Below, one piece after another: positions 1 through 13,300 of a stretch of 62,000 nucleotides of DNA. Position 1 is the first letter of the stretch; every line of letters begins with the position of its first letter. The DNA is taken from contig NMRA01000156.1 in the NCBI GenBank assembly GCA_002633005.1, positions 182,894 to 244,893 on the forward strand. The letters run 5' to 3'. The position numbers and the translations under genes are program-made. This DNA is from Phoronis australis (taxonomy: Eukaryota > Phoronida > Phoronidae). The notes beneath the pieces are model-generated. The model was given only the letters and a program-made list of their open reading frames with translations, made no database searches and had not been told where the DNA came from.

Positions 1-2280
1 TCAGTCTACGGTCTGGCCAACAATTTCGCTTTTGCCCCTCCTAATGTTTTGCTTTTTCAATCACTTTATTCTTTGTTACATAATTTTCGTGGCATGACTA
101 GAAAGATTCCTATAGAACTTTATTTTTAAGTGGAGAGCGAAATAACCGTTTTTGTTTTAAGTGTTGACAAGGATTTCTACCGTAACTGTCAAAGTAAGCT
201 TAACTTTAAGCATAAGCAAAAATCGTCTTTCTGGAGACTGATTCCGGTTTTGAAACTGTTAAATTTGCTATCACGAGCGCAAATCGAAAGAAGGATTAAA
301 CATGTAAAAATTCGTTGTCATGGCATACGCTTAAAGACACTTCTCTTACATACACCATCTCAAAACACAAGATCAGTTTCGTCAGTCCGACAGATGTCAC
401 TAAAATATAGACATTTCGTAACTTTCACCCCTGTTTGTGTTTGATTTATTTTACTATTAATTTCTTAAAGGAGAGGGGTTTCCGCGGAAACATCAGTTCA
501 TATGGCGGAAGTTGAGTGAGTACCCAGAATGCATTAAGCTAAAAACTCATATTAAATTCAGTTAAATTTAAAAATATTTAGACTTGTGTAGAATCAGCAT
601 AAGGTTCAAGTTTCGACTGCGTTAAAATCCGTCTATGACGTTTTTAATTCAGATGAATCGGGAAGATCAGATGTTATCATCCCGATTCAGTGCTCACTTA
701 TTTCGTTTTATTTTCTTGCTTATCGTTGGCATTATGAGGAAACGTGCATTTTGATGAAGCGTGATAAGTCTGAACTGGTAGCGTAATATAGCTAATGAAT
801 TGCTCTGTTGCAGTTTTGCCGTGTATCTTTTATAGCATAAAAAGCCACCAGCCTCCACTATCACTACTACTTGACCAACATCCTTTCGAATTATGTTTCT
901 GCAATTTCATTTAATTTTACTTCGCTATTCAAAACTAGGAATCCTCGCGCAGTTACCCAATTAGAAATCATTAAGTGTGATAAGTTTCGAGCGTCATTTT
1001 TTTCATCCCAATATTCGTTTCCTCGAACCGTTGTCAAAATTTGGGCTTGTCTGTTTAATCGATGGGGGATTTATTGCGGGTGTTATTTCTTCTCTATGCC
1101 ATCCAAGCAGAACGTTTCTGGGTACATACAAAGTGAAAATGTCATTACACTGTATATCAAAATAACTAGACAACAGTAAAAATTACAATCAGAAAACAAA
1201 ATGTGTAAGGAAATCGCGGGTCAGCTATTGAGGTGGTTCGTCGGAACAATGAGGGTGGGTCTAACTAGTGCTATTGTAACAGCTGAAGTGACATGCTATG
1301 TAGAACATGAGCCAAGGCTGAGTAAATGCTGAATACGAATGAAACTGACAATGACATACATGGGCAACAAGACATAACGATCAGCCAATCAAGTGTGAGT
1401 TATAAATAAGGGCATCACAAAACTGACGACAGTTCTAGGAACGGGAAGTATTACTAACCATTGCCTCCAAGAAACTGAACTGAACTACATCTTACGGTTA
1501 CGCAATAAATGCACAAACACAATCCGCGACAACTCCGGTTGAATACCTGCCAAAATCAACCAGCATAGGAAAGCAACTTTCCAACTCAAAAAGTAAAATT
1601 CTAACTGTGCATACAACGTAATTACATCTAACATTTTATCACTTTCTCCAGATTAACTATCTCGGTTTGGTGACAGCGAGTTAATCCCTTTTGCCGGAAG
1701 TTCCAACTTCAAGCTAGAGAGAGCCGGGGATGCTTAAGGTGACAACAGATTTTAAATGCTATCTAAAAGCAGTTCGAAGACATTCATATTTTATATCAAC
1801 AAGTCAGTCCAGCCGGGTTCTGCACATATGCATGACTAGACAACAATATTTAGTGATAGCTAGCGAAAAATTGAGCGATCTTGCGTTTTTTGCGAATTTC
1901 CTGTGTCTATAAAATGCGTCCTACGACCTTCTCTTACTTTTCGTTTGCCACCTTCTCATTCATTAATAAACGTCTTACGGTTTAATGAATTGCAATTTGG
2001 AAAGTATTAAATAGTTTTCATTCATTTCACTGATGCACAATTTCATGTTTTTTACAATACCAATAGCCTCTCAGGATAGCGTTCCCTATAACACAGCATT
2101 TCTTGAAAGAAAAGCGAAATCACGCATGTCTTCGCGAGATTTCGCCATGAATTACAAGGGAAGCACGCAATCAAACTAGCTTTACTCGCGAGTGAGTCTT
2201 GCATAGATGGAACGAGCATTTTTACGCACTCTCTCTTTCCGCAACGTTTTCATTTCATTGGGCAACTTACAAAGTATACT
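1..2280. other. Intergenic region, no gene recognised
   Basis: AT-rich sequence with only short open frames on both strands, none resembling a known protein or flanked by convincing splice signals. A CCAAT box (1385-1389), a TATA-like TATAAATA (1401-1408) and an AATAAA (1504-1509) occur in that order; see the separate LTR-like entry. Nothing else in this stretch is supportable. Confidence 0.5.
1202..1553 (+). repeat. LTR-like stretch, possible solo LTR
   Basis: CCAAT, TATAAATA and AATAAA follow each other within about 125 bp, in the order found inside an LTR (promoter, then polyadenylation signal). The stretch can be framed to begin with TGT and end near TGCCA, with AAAT on both sides, but the flanking match is imperfect and there is no adjacent primer-binding site or gag-pol. 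It could equally be an unrelated promoter-like sequence. Confidence 0.2.
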
Positions 2281-2283
2281 TAC

Positions 2284-2600
2284 CGGTAATGGGTTTCTAA
2301 GCGCACTAATGCGAGGAAACCTGGCGGTCCTTTGTCATCAGCGGATAAAACGCACTTTTCACCTTTTGATTCCCTCCGGTCTCGACTCGGCGGCGATCGA
2401 TCAGAGCCTGCCTCTGCAAAAGGAACACTCCACTTGCTCTTAGGACTGACACGAACATTTTTTCTTCCGAAACTTGCGACATCCTAGAATCGACAGAGCA
2501 ATGAACATGGTTCGGTTAGCACTTGGGTTGTTCCGTACTAGAATAGCAATTAGCAGGCACGCGAATGAAGTTAGTGCGACGTCATCGCGATATCTCACGA
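2284..2600 (-). promoter_or_regulatory. CpG-richer patch with a strong minus-strand splice donor; possible first exon of an upstream gene
   Basis: Between about 2100 and 2750 CpG dinucleotides are clearly denser than in the surrounding AT-rich DNA. Read on the minus strand, the patch ends in ATTACCG followed by GTAAGTAT, close to an ideal 5' splice site, with the donor GT at 2283-2282. Several short ATG frames precede it (one of 58 codons); none resembles a known protein and all stop before the donor, so a non-coding first exon of a gene running leftward out of the window is the simplest reading. No downstream acceptor could be linked to it. Confidence 0.25.
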
Positions 2601-2956
2601 AATCTTGGGTGATCTTGAGTTTTTGCGAGGTTCTAGCGTCTTCACGAAGTACGCAACTTCGTCACTCAAGCGACGGGTACGTCCAGAACCACTACAAGCC
2701 CGACTCACTGAGTTCAGTGCAAGGTCGTAGTGACCTGACGCTCCCATCGAAGGTCTACAAAATAAATCCACACTTGCAGTTTTACGTATGCAGACAATGC
2801 AAACGGCAGAACATTTACCTCCAGAAGAGACATAAAACCACTGCTTTTTGTGGAAAAACAAGTATTAACTAGGGCCATTTACGTTTACCGAATTGGTCTC
2901 AAATAAATTTCCAGATCAAGTTTATGAGCTTGGTCTGAAGAAATAACCGATAACCG

Positions 2957-3062
2957 TAATGGTCTGACATAACGTGCCCGAATTTTGAGAACCAGTTTTC
3001 CCCACTAAATAACGGGCATCAAACTGGTTTTCAAAATGCGGGCACGTTATATCAGACTATTG
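2957..3062. repeat. Foldback (hairpin) repeat, copy 1
   Basis: Two arms of about 42 bp (2957-2998 and 3021-3062) are near-perfect reverse complements around a 22-bp loop. The arms carry AACGTGCCCG on the left and CGGGCACGTT on the right, then the AACCAGTTTT core. A second, diverged copy of the core hairpin lies at 48935-49007, so this is a dispersed foldback element rather than a unique structure. Confidence 0.7.
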
Positions 3063-4328
3063 CCGAAATAACGGACCCCCAGTTCCTTCCTGAGCCCATT
3101 GAGAGATCACTGTCTTAAACTGAGTAAGAAACAAGATAAGACTAATTTTATGGCAGCAATTAAGTGTCGACCTAAATCAAAAACTCGTTTTTTTCTTCAA
3201 TACAAAACGTGGGAAATTTGACAGAAAGCACGAATCTTAATGCCGCTTCTAGGAAGTACTGTGAGGATGGCATATAATGTTAAAATATTATCATGTCCTC
3301 CCTTACTTCTTTGAACTTAAAGATACTCATGAAAATATATTTTGCGGGAAATTGTAGAACATAGCCAGAGGTATCAGAGTAACAACTGCATTTTAAGCAG
3401 GAACCTAGACGACACCGGCTTTCAGTGAAAGGGCCGATAAACCATGACCAGAGAATGGACCATTACAAAAAAAAAAAAAAAAATCAGAAAATAACGGAAA
3501 GAGACAATTTTAATGTCGTCACGTCACCTTTTGATTTCTTGCCTGGCTTTGTCTGTTCCTCTAGAGTTTCTGGAAAAATCAGTGAATTTGGCATTCCCCA
3601 AACCAAAGTAGTTCGTCATTCGCAAAAAGAAAGAATGAATGCAAACCTGCTGGCGATCACGACACTCACCAGAACGCATCCATGACGTAGGCCTATCTAA
3701 CTTCGTTTTCCGTTTCGTTTGTCTATTCGTGCTACGTGTTTTGACGTTCAACCGCAAGACCTCAATAATTTGCAATTTTTATAGTCACCCTTATCGACTG
3801 ACAAAGGAGCCAGCGAGCCTTTCATCAACGGCCTTTGGTCTCACTATCTGAGATTCAACTAAAACGCTTCACAGAGTGTTATTATAGCTATATTCTCACG
3901 ATTTTTTGCGAGTAGATTAAAATTATGCGCCAGTTTCATGTGATTGATGCAGAAAGGCGCTGAGGTTGAGTCTGTATGCTATTGTCTGCAGCGCCATCTT
4001 TGGAGCTTTATACAAATATAGACGATTTTGTACTCTCGCTAATCATCACAGTTGCCATTTTTCGCGACAACATCAAGTTGCAATACATTCTACTTACTCA
4101 TTTCAACTACTTGATTATCAGTCTTTGTTAAGTTAAGTAAAAATTTCTGCTTGTTTTGCAAAATTTGTATTTCGTAACCACACGCAGCCGTCATCATTTC
4201 CGGTTTTCGTTTGACACCTCACCGACTGTGATTTTATCTCGAGCACGTATTTCACCGATTTGTGATTCATTTTATTTTCATAAACGTGTGCATTTTCTCT
4301 GGTGTCATTAATTGTCAAGTATACGACC
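3063..4328. other. Upstream region of ARFGAP1
   Basis: No convincing gene. It contains an A-tract of about 17 bases at 3468-3483 and a GCGCCATCTT at 3991-4000 that fits the YY1 consensus on the minus strand. The 5' untranslated region of ARFGAP1 must lie in the last few hundred bases; the start codon at 4329 could be reached without an upstream intron. No TATA box is placed convincingly, so the transcription start is not called. Confidence 0.4.
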
Positions 4329-7300
4329 ATGGCAAGTCCAAGAACCCGTCGAGTCTTGAAGGAAGTAAAGGCGAGAAATGAAAACAACGTGAGTCAGTTT
4401 TTACAATTTTTACTCACGGACACAAGTCACACTTACAGCCACAGCCAGGTAGGCGGTGGCACATTCTAATTCATCCTGTATCCTGTCAGATTTTTTGCGC
4501 TTAACCCTGGTTAAGCTAAATAACATTACCACCTGGTTACTGTGTAAATGTAGTCGGACACCTTTGATGCTTTGGAAGTTTTGTTGCAGCTGAGTTGGAG
4601 TCTTTGAGTTTGAATCCTTCCAGATTGAACAATTCTCGCAAACTTTCTGAATATCCTGTCATTTCATCAACGAAATTGAAGACTGGACTCCATTACAGTC
4701 AATGAGCTCACAGTCAAATCTATCTGCATGAGTGCCATAAAGGGCTTTAACCGCATGATGGCAATTGCTTTTTGACTTTGGTGGACTGATTGGGATGCCT
4801 GGCTTTGAAAGAACTTGAAGCGAGAAGTATCAGGTTCATAGTTTTGAGCAACGTGATTTTTCCGTGCTCTGGCATCCAACAACAGTACGTAATCATGACA
4901 ACGAAAAGGGCCCGCATAGCCTCATGAGTTTGAGGAGGAGGTGTCTGCAAAGAGGGCCGACATGATGTTGAGTTTCAGGTGGCATAACTCCTAATCATTA
5001 GATGGAGGAGAAATGAGGTGAATGTGCAGTGAGTGTCATAAAGGCCTTTCTTAATCACTTACTAATTGGTCTTTAGTGCATGTACTGGTTAAGAGAATAC
5101 GCCTGACTTTGAAGCAAGAGGTAGCGGGTTTGAAACGTAGAACAAGGTAATTTTTCGCTATAGAAATGTCATGCGGTTATTGGTGGATAGGTCCATGTTT
5201 TAATTGGATTTGAAAACCATTTACTCCCACTGCAAATAACAGGTGCTATTCAGTGAGAGTAACTGGAGCCCATTCCAACAAAACTGACTTAGCTAAGACA
5301 AAACCTAAAGTTTAGTAAATTTTGAAATTAAAGTTAAATTTGTCTTAAAACCAATTCAAGAAAGAGATCTTAAGTTTGACTTAAATGTTTGGCATAAATT
5401 TTGTCTTAATTTTGACTAACTTACCGAATATGGAAGTTTCAAAGTTTGGAAGTTAAGACAAATCTTTAACTTAAGTCAAAAATGAACTTAAGTCAGTTTC
5501 TTGGAACAGGCCCCTGGTCTTCAAATCTCTTTAATCAGGGACCCTCTTATCTGACTATTACCAGTTATGGTTAGGTCACCGTCTGCCAGCCATGCCAACA
5601 GGAGGCTGCACAGACATGGGACCTCTCTAACCTATACCATCTTCCGTTTTAGGGATTTTACTAGTATTTATTTGTTAGTCAAACCCACTACACTATTAAC
5701 AGTTAAATCATTTTGATGCCATCTAACTGTTTCAAAAGGTTAGAAAAATAATTTCTCAAACTTCTTCAGAGAGAAAAGTTAGAGGCAGGAATATCACTAA
5801 GGTTAGAGACAGGTTCTTGATGTTCAAGATCCAAATTTTTAGATCTGTTAAAAACAACAAGGTCTCCAAAATGCCAAGTGGTTAGAAAACCAGCGAAACA
5901 AATCTGATTTTTCCTTGAGTAAACCAACTTGTTTACCAGTGTTATGGAAGTTATCTGTACTTTCCTTGGTTCAGCCGGAAGTCAAAACCAGCCACCCCCG
6001 AGTCAAAATCTTGCGTTGAAACCGATCATTCAAAGTGCAATTGACCATTAGCAAGCATTTTAGAGCTCACTAGGCCTTTATAGTTTGACACAACCGTAAG
6101 TCACGTGATATGCAGCACTCTTTCCTCTTCAGCAGAACATGCGCGCCTCCTGGTTATAGATCTCGGCAACATTTCTGGAGTCCTGGAATTTGCCCTTAGT
6201 AACGTTCCCCTTGTCCTTTGCTCAGGGACGCCCTGTGTATGTTCTGGATCCACCACCACCAAGCCAGTACCATCTCCATCTACCACTTCGAAAATTTGCG
6301 CCCGTCTCTGGGTTTTGTGAGTTTCACCTTAGATTTGGGTGCCAAAGTTGAGGATGTCGTCTATACTTTTTCTTAGCCCATCTGGGAATTGAAGCAATGT
6401 TCAGATTGGCGATTTTCTGGAGGCCTTTACAGTACGACACAATGAGAAGTCATGTGGTACAATACTAACAATGCTGTTCATGTGGCTAAATTTTTAGAGC
6501 ATTCACATGTGTCAACTTAGAGCAGTATGAAATAGAGTGCCACCTGTTGGCCATTTCCTGCTTTCCATGACTTCTTTAATCCACAATTTGAAACAAATTA
6601 CCAGAAGTGCTTGCACTTCTTTGTAGTTTTGAGTATTTTATTGCCAGCGAACCAAAATTCTGAGCAAATGTTTCTGCGGCAAATTTGTCGCTATTTTCTG
6701 AAAGATGTCGCTTTATACCGAACCAAAAAATTGAATGAATGGCATGTGCACTTGTCGTGAGCATAAAGTTTTAAAATCAATATATACATTTCTTTTTTAC
6801 AAAAATGGAAGAGTGGTGACTTAGATTAGATTGTGTGTTCCCTTAAATGGACATAATAGACAAGGTAGATAACTTTTGAGTGTCGGAGCTGCAAAAACTT
6901 ATGCACAGTTGGCTGAAGGACAGCAAATGGAGTAGTGACAAGCAGGAAAAGCCAGTTTTGCTTAAATCACCATCGTTTTACCCACATTTATTCTTAAAAC
7001 TTTATGTTTTGACGTTGAGTCGTACACGACAAGATGGCTGTCTACCTCACTGCGCGACATAGATGCAGTACGTAAATGTCCACACTTGCCGTTCTGACAT
7101 ACCGGTATGTCTTTAGACTAAATGTGAACATCGACATTGAACAGTCGCACACTTCTAATGCCATAAAAATGATTACAGGCCGCTTGGGTGGGTCCATTGC
7201 ACTGATCACCTGGAACCATTTTTATGCTTTATTGACATACAGTTAAAACCGAGCTGAGGAGTTAGAGACCTGACTCAGGGGTATAGCAGGGTGGCCCAGT

Positions 7301-10300
7301 GGGACTCGAACCCACGACCTCAAACATAAGAGACTATAAAATTGAGCTGCCATTTGCTATCAATTGTCTTGTTAACATTCATAACCAATCCATTTTTGAT
7401 TTCAGGTCTGCATTGAATGCGGTACACAGAATCCTCAATGGGTCAGTGTAACATATGGAATATGGATCTGCCTGGAGTGTTCGGGAAAACATCGGGGGCT
7501 TGGTGTGCACCTCAGGTATGGGTTCAGGAAAAGTTGCAGGAGTTGTGTGTACAAGGGGGTTATGTTCAATGTGCAGCGTAGTGTGCGTCTAGTCAGCATA
7601 CAGTATGTTAGTGTGGTATGTAACGTACGGAAATGACGACCTTAATGTAGACTTTTTGAATCGTAGTTAGTTGTCGCCACTTGTATACAAAAATCTGGAG
7701 ACTTTCAGGGGTACCGTCTCCTCTTTACCCCCTGAACCCACATCTAAACTTATTAACAAATTATATGCAAAGCGAAGTTAGCTACAAATTCCTTTGTATC
7801 ATGCTGCAGTAAATATTTAGTTAAGTAGTTTCCTTGTTGTTTGGATGTAGATTCCAACTGTATATTTGGGGGTGGATATGGAAGTTGTTGCTTAGTGACA
7901 TCAAATAGTGAGCCTTAAAAAGCGTTGTGAGCAAAATGGAACATTGTTGTCTACGTCTTATTTAGCTTTGTGCGCTCAGCCACTATGGACAAATGGAAGG
8001 AACTGGAGCTAGAGAAAATGAAAGTGGGCGGAAACAAGAAAGCTCACCAGTTCTTTGACGAACAGTCGGATATCAGGAAAGGCATGAGTTTGGTGGAGAA
8101 ATACAACAGCAGAGCTGCGGCATTATATAGAGATAAGGTGAGTGAAGGGAAAGTAGGCGGGAACTGTAAAGTTCACTAGGTCATTGATTGACAGTTGGGC
8201 ATCAGGGAAGGCATGAGATTGGTGGAGAAATACAACAGGAGAGCTGCAGCATTAGGTGGAGATAAGATGAGTGTAAGGAAAGTAGGCGGGGACTATCAGG
8301 CTGATCAGTTGTTTGATGGACAGTTGGGAATCAAGAAGGGTTCGAATCTGGTGGAGAAGTACAACAGCAAAGCTAGGCTGCTAACACATTTTTAAGCGTG
8401 CTATGTTTATTGCTTCTCAAAACCTGAGAAAGTACTGCTCCACCTTCAGTCAAAATGGGCAACTACTTGAACATGTCTGCTGCAAAACTGCCATGGGCCA
8501 GAATTGCCAAATTTGATGGATTATATTCTTAATGTTTGGTAGTCAAAAAACACAAAAATATGTAAAATTATGGTATCTGCAACTGGAATATGTAAATCTG
8601 TGACAGAAGTTAGATTCCGTGAATTCTGTTCATTTTCTGTTGTCACGGGAAACCAGAGTCTCTGTATAATATTTGTAAAATATACTCGTGTGTCATTTGG
8701 ACGATTGTGTTGGTGGTCAAATTGAGAGGTGAGTTTTGAACATCAAACAGAGCGTAGTGTACATCACAGCCCTACTAATATGCTCATTCATAAATGTGGC
8801 TGACATGAGGAATTGAATTTTGACAAAATTGCTCTTGTTCGCCATGTGTCCTAAATTGGTGAGTTATGTTGCACTTTTAAACGAATTAAAGCAGCAATAA
8901 ACCCACCTTCCATCACAAAAAACAACTTTTGATTAGACCCTCATTGTGAAATTGGTTTCAAATTGTTCGTCAGTCAACGCGATGGTTATTAAGGGTCTCG
9001 TTAGAACCGTCATTTCGCTACTGCTTTCAATCAGGCTCTACTAGTTAGCTTGTCGCAGCGTGTCAGTTTATTCCTTGAGCATATTCTCCTGTAGTGACGT
9101 CAGTTTTTTGACCAAAAGTCATTTCCCATATGAGGAAGGAGCGAGTCAAGACACATTTTATGGCGGTGAGTTGTTTAAATCAAAAGTTAGCTTCTTAGAT
9201 AACTCACGGTTTATCACTCCGTTAACTGACCGTTTATCACTGTTGAGATGTGATATTCATAGCTTGGTTTGGAATATTTTCGCTGATAGTTTTGTTGTTG
9301 CTTCAGATCGCCACTGAGGCCAAAGGCGAGTCCTGGTCGATTGAGACGTCTCCAGCCAAAAACCACACCTCGTCATTCATGCATAAGAGCTACAGTACAC
9401 CCGCTGTGAGCAGTCTGAGCTCTTCAGGGATGGGGAGCAGTAGCGCGTATCACACGTCCGGTGGTTCTACCACCTCAATAGAGGACGCTACAGGGCTGAG
9501 CAGGTGATGGCGACATTTACGCATTTTAATGAAGGTTATGTAGGACCTGCGAAAAATATCCAAATTTGCCGAACTTTGGAACGTCACATCTCAGCAATGG
9601 CTGATCGGATTTGCACGAAACTTAACACATAGCGACATAGTTTATGTGCTGATCTTAATAGTGCTACTAGGATTTGTTTATAAATTGTTTATAAAATGTT
9701 TCACTTTTCCATGAGAGACTAATAAAACATAGGGCTTTTATGAAAAACATCAAAAGTTGCATAAAACGAAAATGAAATAATAACATTCTTATTGAGATTT
9801 CACCTTAAACATTTTTTGAAATTCAGTTTGGTCATATTATTATGTCGTTGTTTTTCTATGACTGTACTTTTCTTTGTTGCTAATTTTTACCATAAAGACA
9901 TGGTCAGCTGACCCAATTAATGGCAGATTTTTATAGTAAAAATCTCAAATCTGCTGGGTTTCCACTTTCAGAAAATATAATTATATATTTTTACTGACTC
10001 GTTTAAAATCTATGGTTTTGTTGATACTAAACAGGCAAGACTTGTCGATAAGGTCCCGCATAATATTAAAGGTCAATATTTCGTGTTCTGGCTGGAGAAT
10101 CTTTCACCCTCTTTGCAGTATTTATTTAATCAAAAGTATTCTGACGAAATAACATGGAATTCCCGATCACGCCGGCTGGTGGAATTTGAATTTATGGTTA
10201 GCTTAGTGTGGTGTGACTGAGAGTGAAGTAGAATTATTGGGAAAGTTAGGAAGGCAGCTTAACCATTCTGTAATTACAGTTTTGGTGCTGCGTTAAATAT

Positions 10301-13300
10301 TACCAGTTATTATTTTGTTGTTAACAGAATCAGCCGTCTTGTCAAGGAAACAGTATTTCCTCTGATTACTTTTGTGTTGTACTGCAGCACCAAGCACATA
10401 CAACCCCTGCCTCCTGTCAGTGAGTGAAAAATTTGCTTTTCTTGAGAAAAGAAATGGGTTTACAAGAACAGGAATGCTTGACATCAGAAAAGAATTTTTG
10501 ATTGACGACGAGAAAAGAATCGTATCCGTGAGGAAAGAACACTGTAGGTGAGAGCGGCTGAGTGATCTGTGACCGACGAACATTGTGAACCCAGGGGCAT
10601 TTTGACAGTCAAGCTTTCCAAGCAGTTAGGATGAATATATTTCTGTTTAACCTGTTCTCACCATGCCAATATCAAATTCTTAAACATTTTCCAGGCAAAT
10701 CGCAACTTGACAACAAATGAACATTCATCCTTTTTGTTCTTCATAGGGAAACTATAAGTAGGCAGAAGGAAGACTTTTTCTCCAGAAGACAAATGGAAAA
10801 TGCATCTCGTCCAGAGTAAGTGTGTCATTGCCGATGCGCATGTTTAAGCTTTAACAAATATGTATATCTGATTGTTTTTCTGAATTATATTTGTGTTGAC
10901 TTGGAAGTTAGTTGGAGTTTGGTTTCGACGTTCACTGTGGAACGTTGATTTGATAACCTTGGTATTGCACTTGACATTTTAGGGTGCAAGCTTTGAACTT
11001 TGAACTTTAACAGTATCCTACTGCTGGATTGAAGGTTTGCAATTTTGTTGAATTCTTTTGTGCGTTTTTCATCTAGCCAATTAGGGAAACTTGAAAGTGT
11101 CGACTTCAGCAAAAATAAATGTGAAGTAAACAAAGTAGTGTTAGGATTATTGACCTAGCCTAGTTGAACACGTGATGAGACATTCATTAATTGAAGGTTC
11201 ACTGCACTGATATGAAAATCACTGCTTTCTTTGGATAGCAATCTTCCTCCCAGTCAAGGCGGCAAGTACGTGGGGTTTGGAAGCCAACCTAACATTCCCA
11301 AAACTAATGAGGACGATTTCATGGCCTCCTTGCAAGCGGTAAGTCCCTGGAAATTCTGCTGTCTGTCACCAGGTGTCACTGCAAGCCTGTCCAAGCTTCC
11401 TTGTCTTTTGTGGTTGACAACAGACATAACTTTTGTATCAGGAATGTTTGCTCTTTGAAGCCTTCCTCGGATGAATTCCTCTTAGTTGAATTGATCTACC
11501 CAGATAGTCCCAGCAATACATTAGTAACACAAGAAAACACAATTTTATCACTCAAGCCTGGGTTTTTCAAATGATACGGGAAATAGTCTTATCAAGTCAA
11601 CTGTGTCTTTGCAAGAACAAATGATAAAAGGCTGAAAGTACTTTAATTGAATAGAGGTTTGAATAGAAGGCATTGTAAGGATTTGTGCTGGAACTTAGAC
11701 GAATGTAAGTGTAAATAAGCATAACCGTTTATAAAGTTGAGTGATGCTGAAAACATATTTTAGCAATCAAATTCCCTTTTGTTAAGGGTAGGCTTTTAAA
11801 AGAAGTTATTGGTTTCATAACTGAGAGACGCATTTTTGGGAAATTATTGGACGGCACAGACGTCTTGAAGTTGTTAGCTTTGACCAAATCTAAAAAACAA
11901 CAAAATCCACTCGTATTATAGCTTAGCTTTAAGGCGGGGGTCATTAAGTCATTAAGTGCAAACTAGGATTAGCCGGTCATCCACATAAACCACAGTATAT
12001 TCAAGCACAGATTAACAGACACTCGTCTTGAATTTGTTCAAAAGAAGACAAGAAAAAATTTGAGAAATAATTTCGGGCTGAATTTCCCGTACAAAAATTC
12101 TGGACTGTGGTCGTGGTAAAAAGCCTAAAACCTGGTTTATTGTCCTTATAATTTGCTTCATTTAATTCACAGACTGTCCTCTAAAGGAGCATTGGACTCT
12201 GACAATAGATTTTCTTTGGAGTTCACTGTGTTTTGAAAGGAGGGTCTAGTCAGTGTTCAAATATGTAGTGTCATTCTTTCTATGTTACAGGGGTGGTCCA
12301 GCTTCACAGTGGGTGCCAGCAAGTGGGCATCGACAGCCAGTCAGAAGGTGAGAGCATACTCATATTCTCTGTACAGTACATGTCAGAAGTGTTCAGACAA
12401 AGTGACCGAGAATTCCCTGTCATGAGTGCTGGGTGGAAGCCGATTTTTTCGTCAGAGTGGTCTTCGCCCAATGGCTGAGAATGAAGGGGAATTGACAGGA
12501 AAGTTTTTGTCTGATTACTTTTGTCTTGTAATGTAGCTAGTACTAACTCTTTCAGTAAAGTGGGCAACTTACTGTGGCTATTCTTTTCTTATTTTGCACA
12601 AAAGTAATTTCAGCTGAAATTCTCATTTTCCTGTTTTTCAAAAAGTCTGATTACTTTGCTACAAATAATGGAAACTTTATAAAATGTTGAATTCTGACTT
12701 CTACACAGTGCTGACCTAGCCAATGAATATCTTAATCTTCATATTTTTTGAAAGGTTTCATGAATTTCAGAATTACCCCAGGTGGCGCTAGTGAGACTAC
12801 AACAGTCACTTGTGTATAAATGTATGCTTTCAATGAAAGTTTCATGTAATCACTTGCGATCCTTAGTTCACAAATGCCTCCTTTTTGATGCACTGGTTTC
12901 TAATCTCGGTTTTAAAAAGAGTTACTTTTAATCATTGCTGCCACCTTGTGAATGTTGCATAGAAGTCTCTCCTACTCTGAACTCGGTCTCACCTGTGAAT
13001 GTATGCAAAGGAATGAATTAGAACCTGTATTTAATGCGAAAGCAATTTCTGGGGCTGTGCCAAAAAAAAGTTAGCCAAAACGTCAGCTGACAAAACGCTG
13101 TACTGGGAGTGTTAAAGCAGCGATAAGCCTGTGTTTCATTCAGTAAGGGACATTTTCATTAAGATCACTTATTGCTATAAGGTTGATTTGGATATGTTCC
13201 TTGCTCAGATGAGAAAGGATTTAAAGGTTTGGGAACAACTATCAGAGACCGTGCTTTGCGCATAAAACAACAAGTTGTGATAAGCCAGCTTGTGCAGCTT

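Noticed and set aside
2474-2872. 132-codon plus-strand frame upstream of ARFGAP1
   Set aside because: No similarity recognised, no splice continuation, and an overlapping frame exists on the other strand; the CpG-richer composition lengthens frames by chance.
3991-4000. YY1 site as a defining promoter element of ARFGAP1
   Set aside because: GCGCCATCT-type sequence also occurs in repeat-like contexts (for example near 48129 and 44990), so the match is not specific.
7262-7372. Functional tRNA gene on the minus strand
   Set aside because: Good T-arm, but the D-arm is degenerate and there is no matching 5' acceptor strand.
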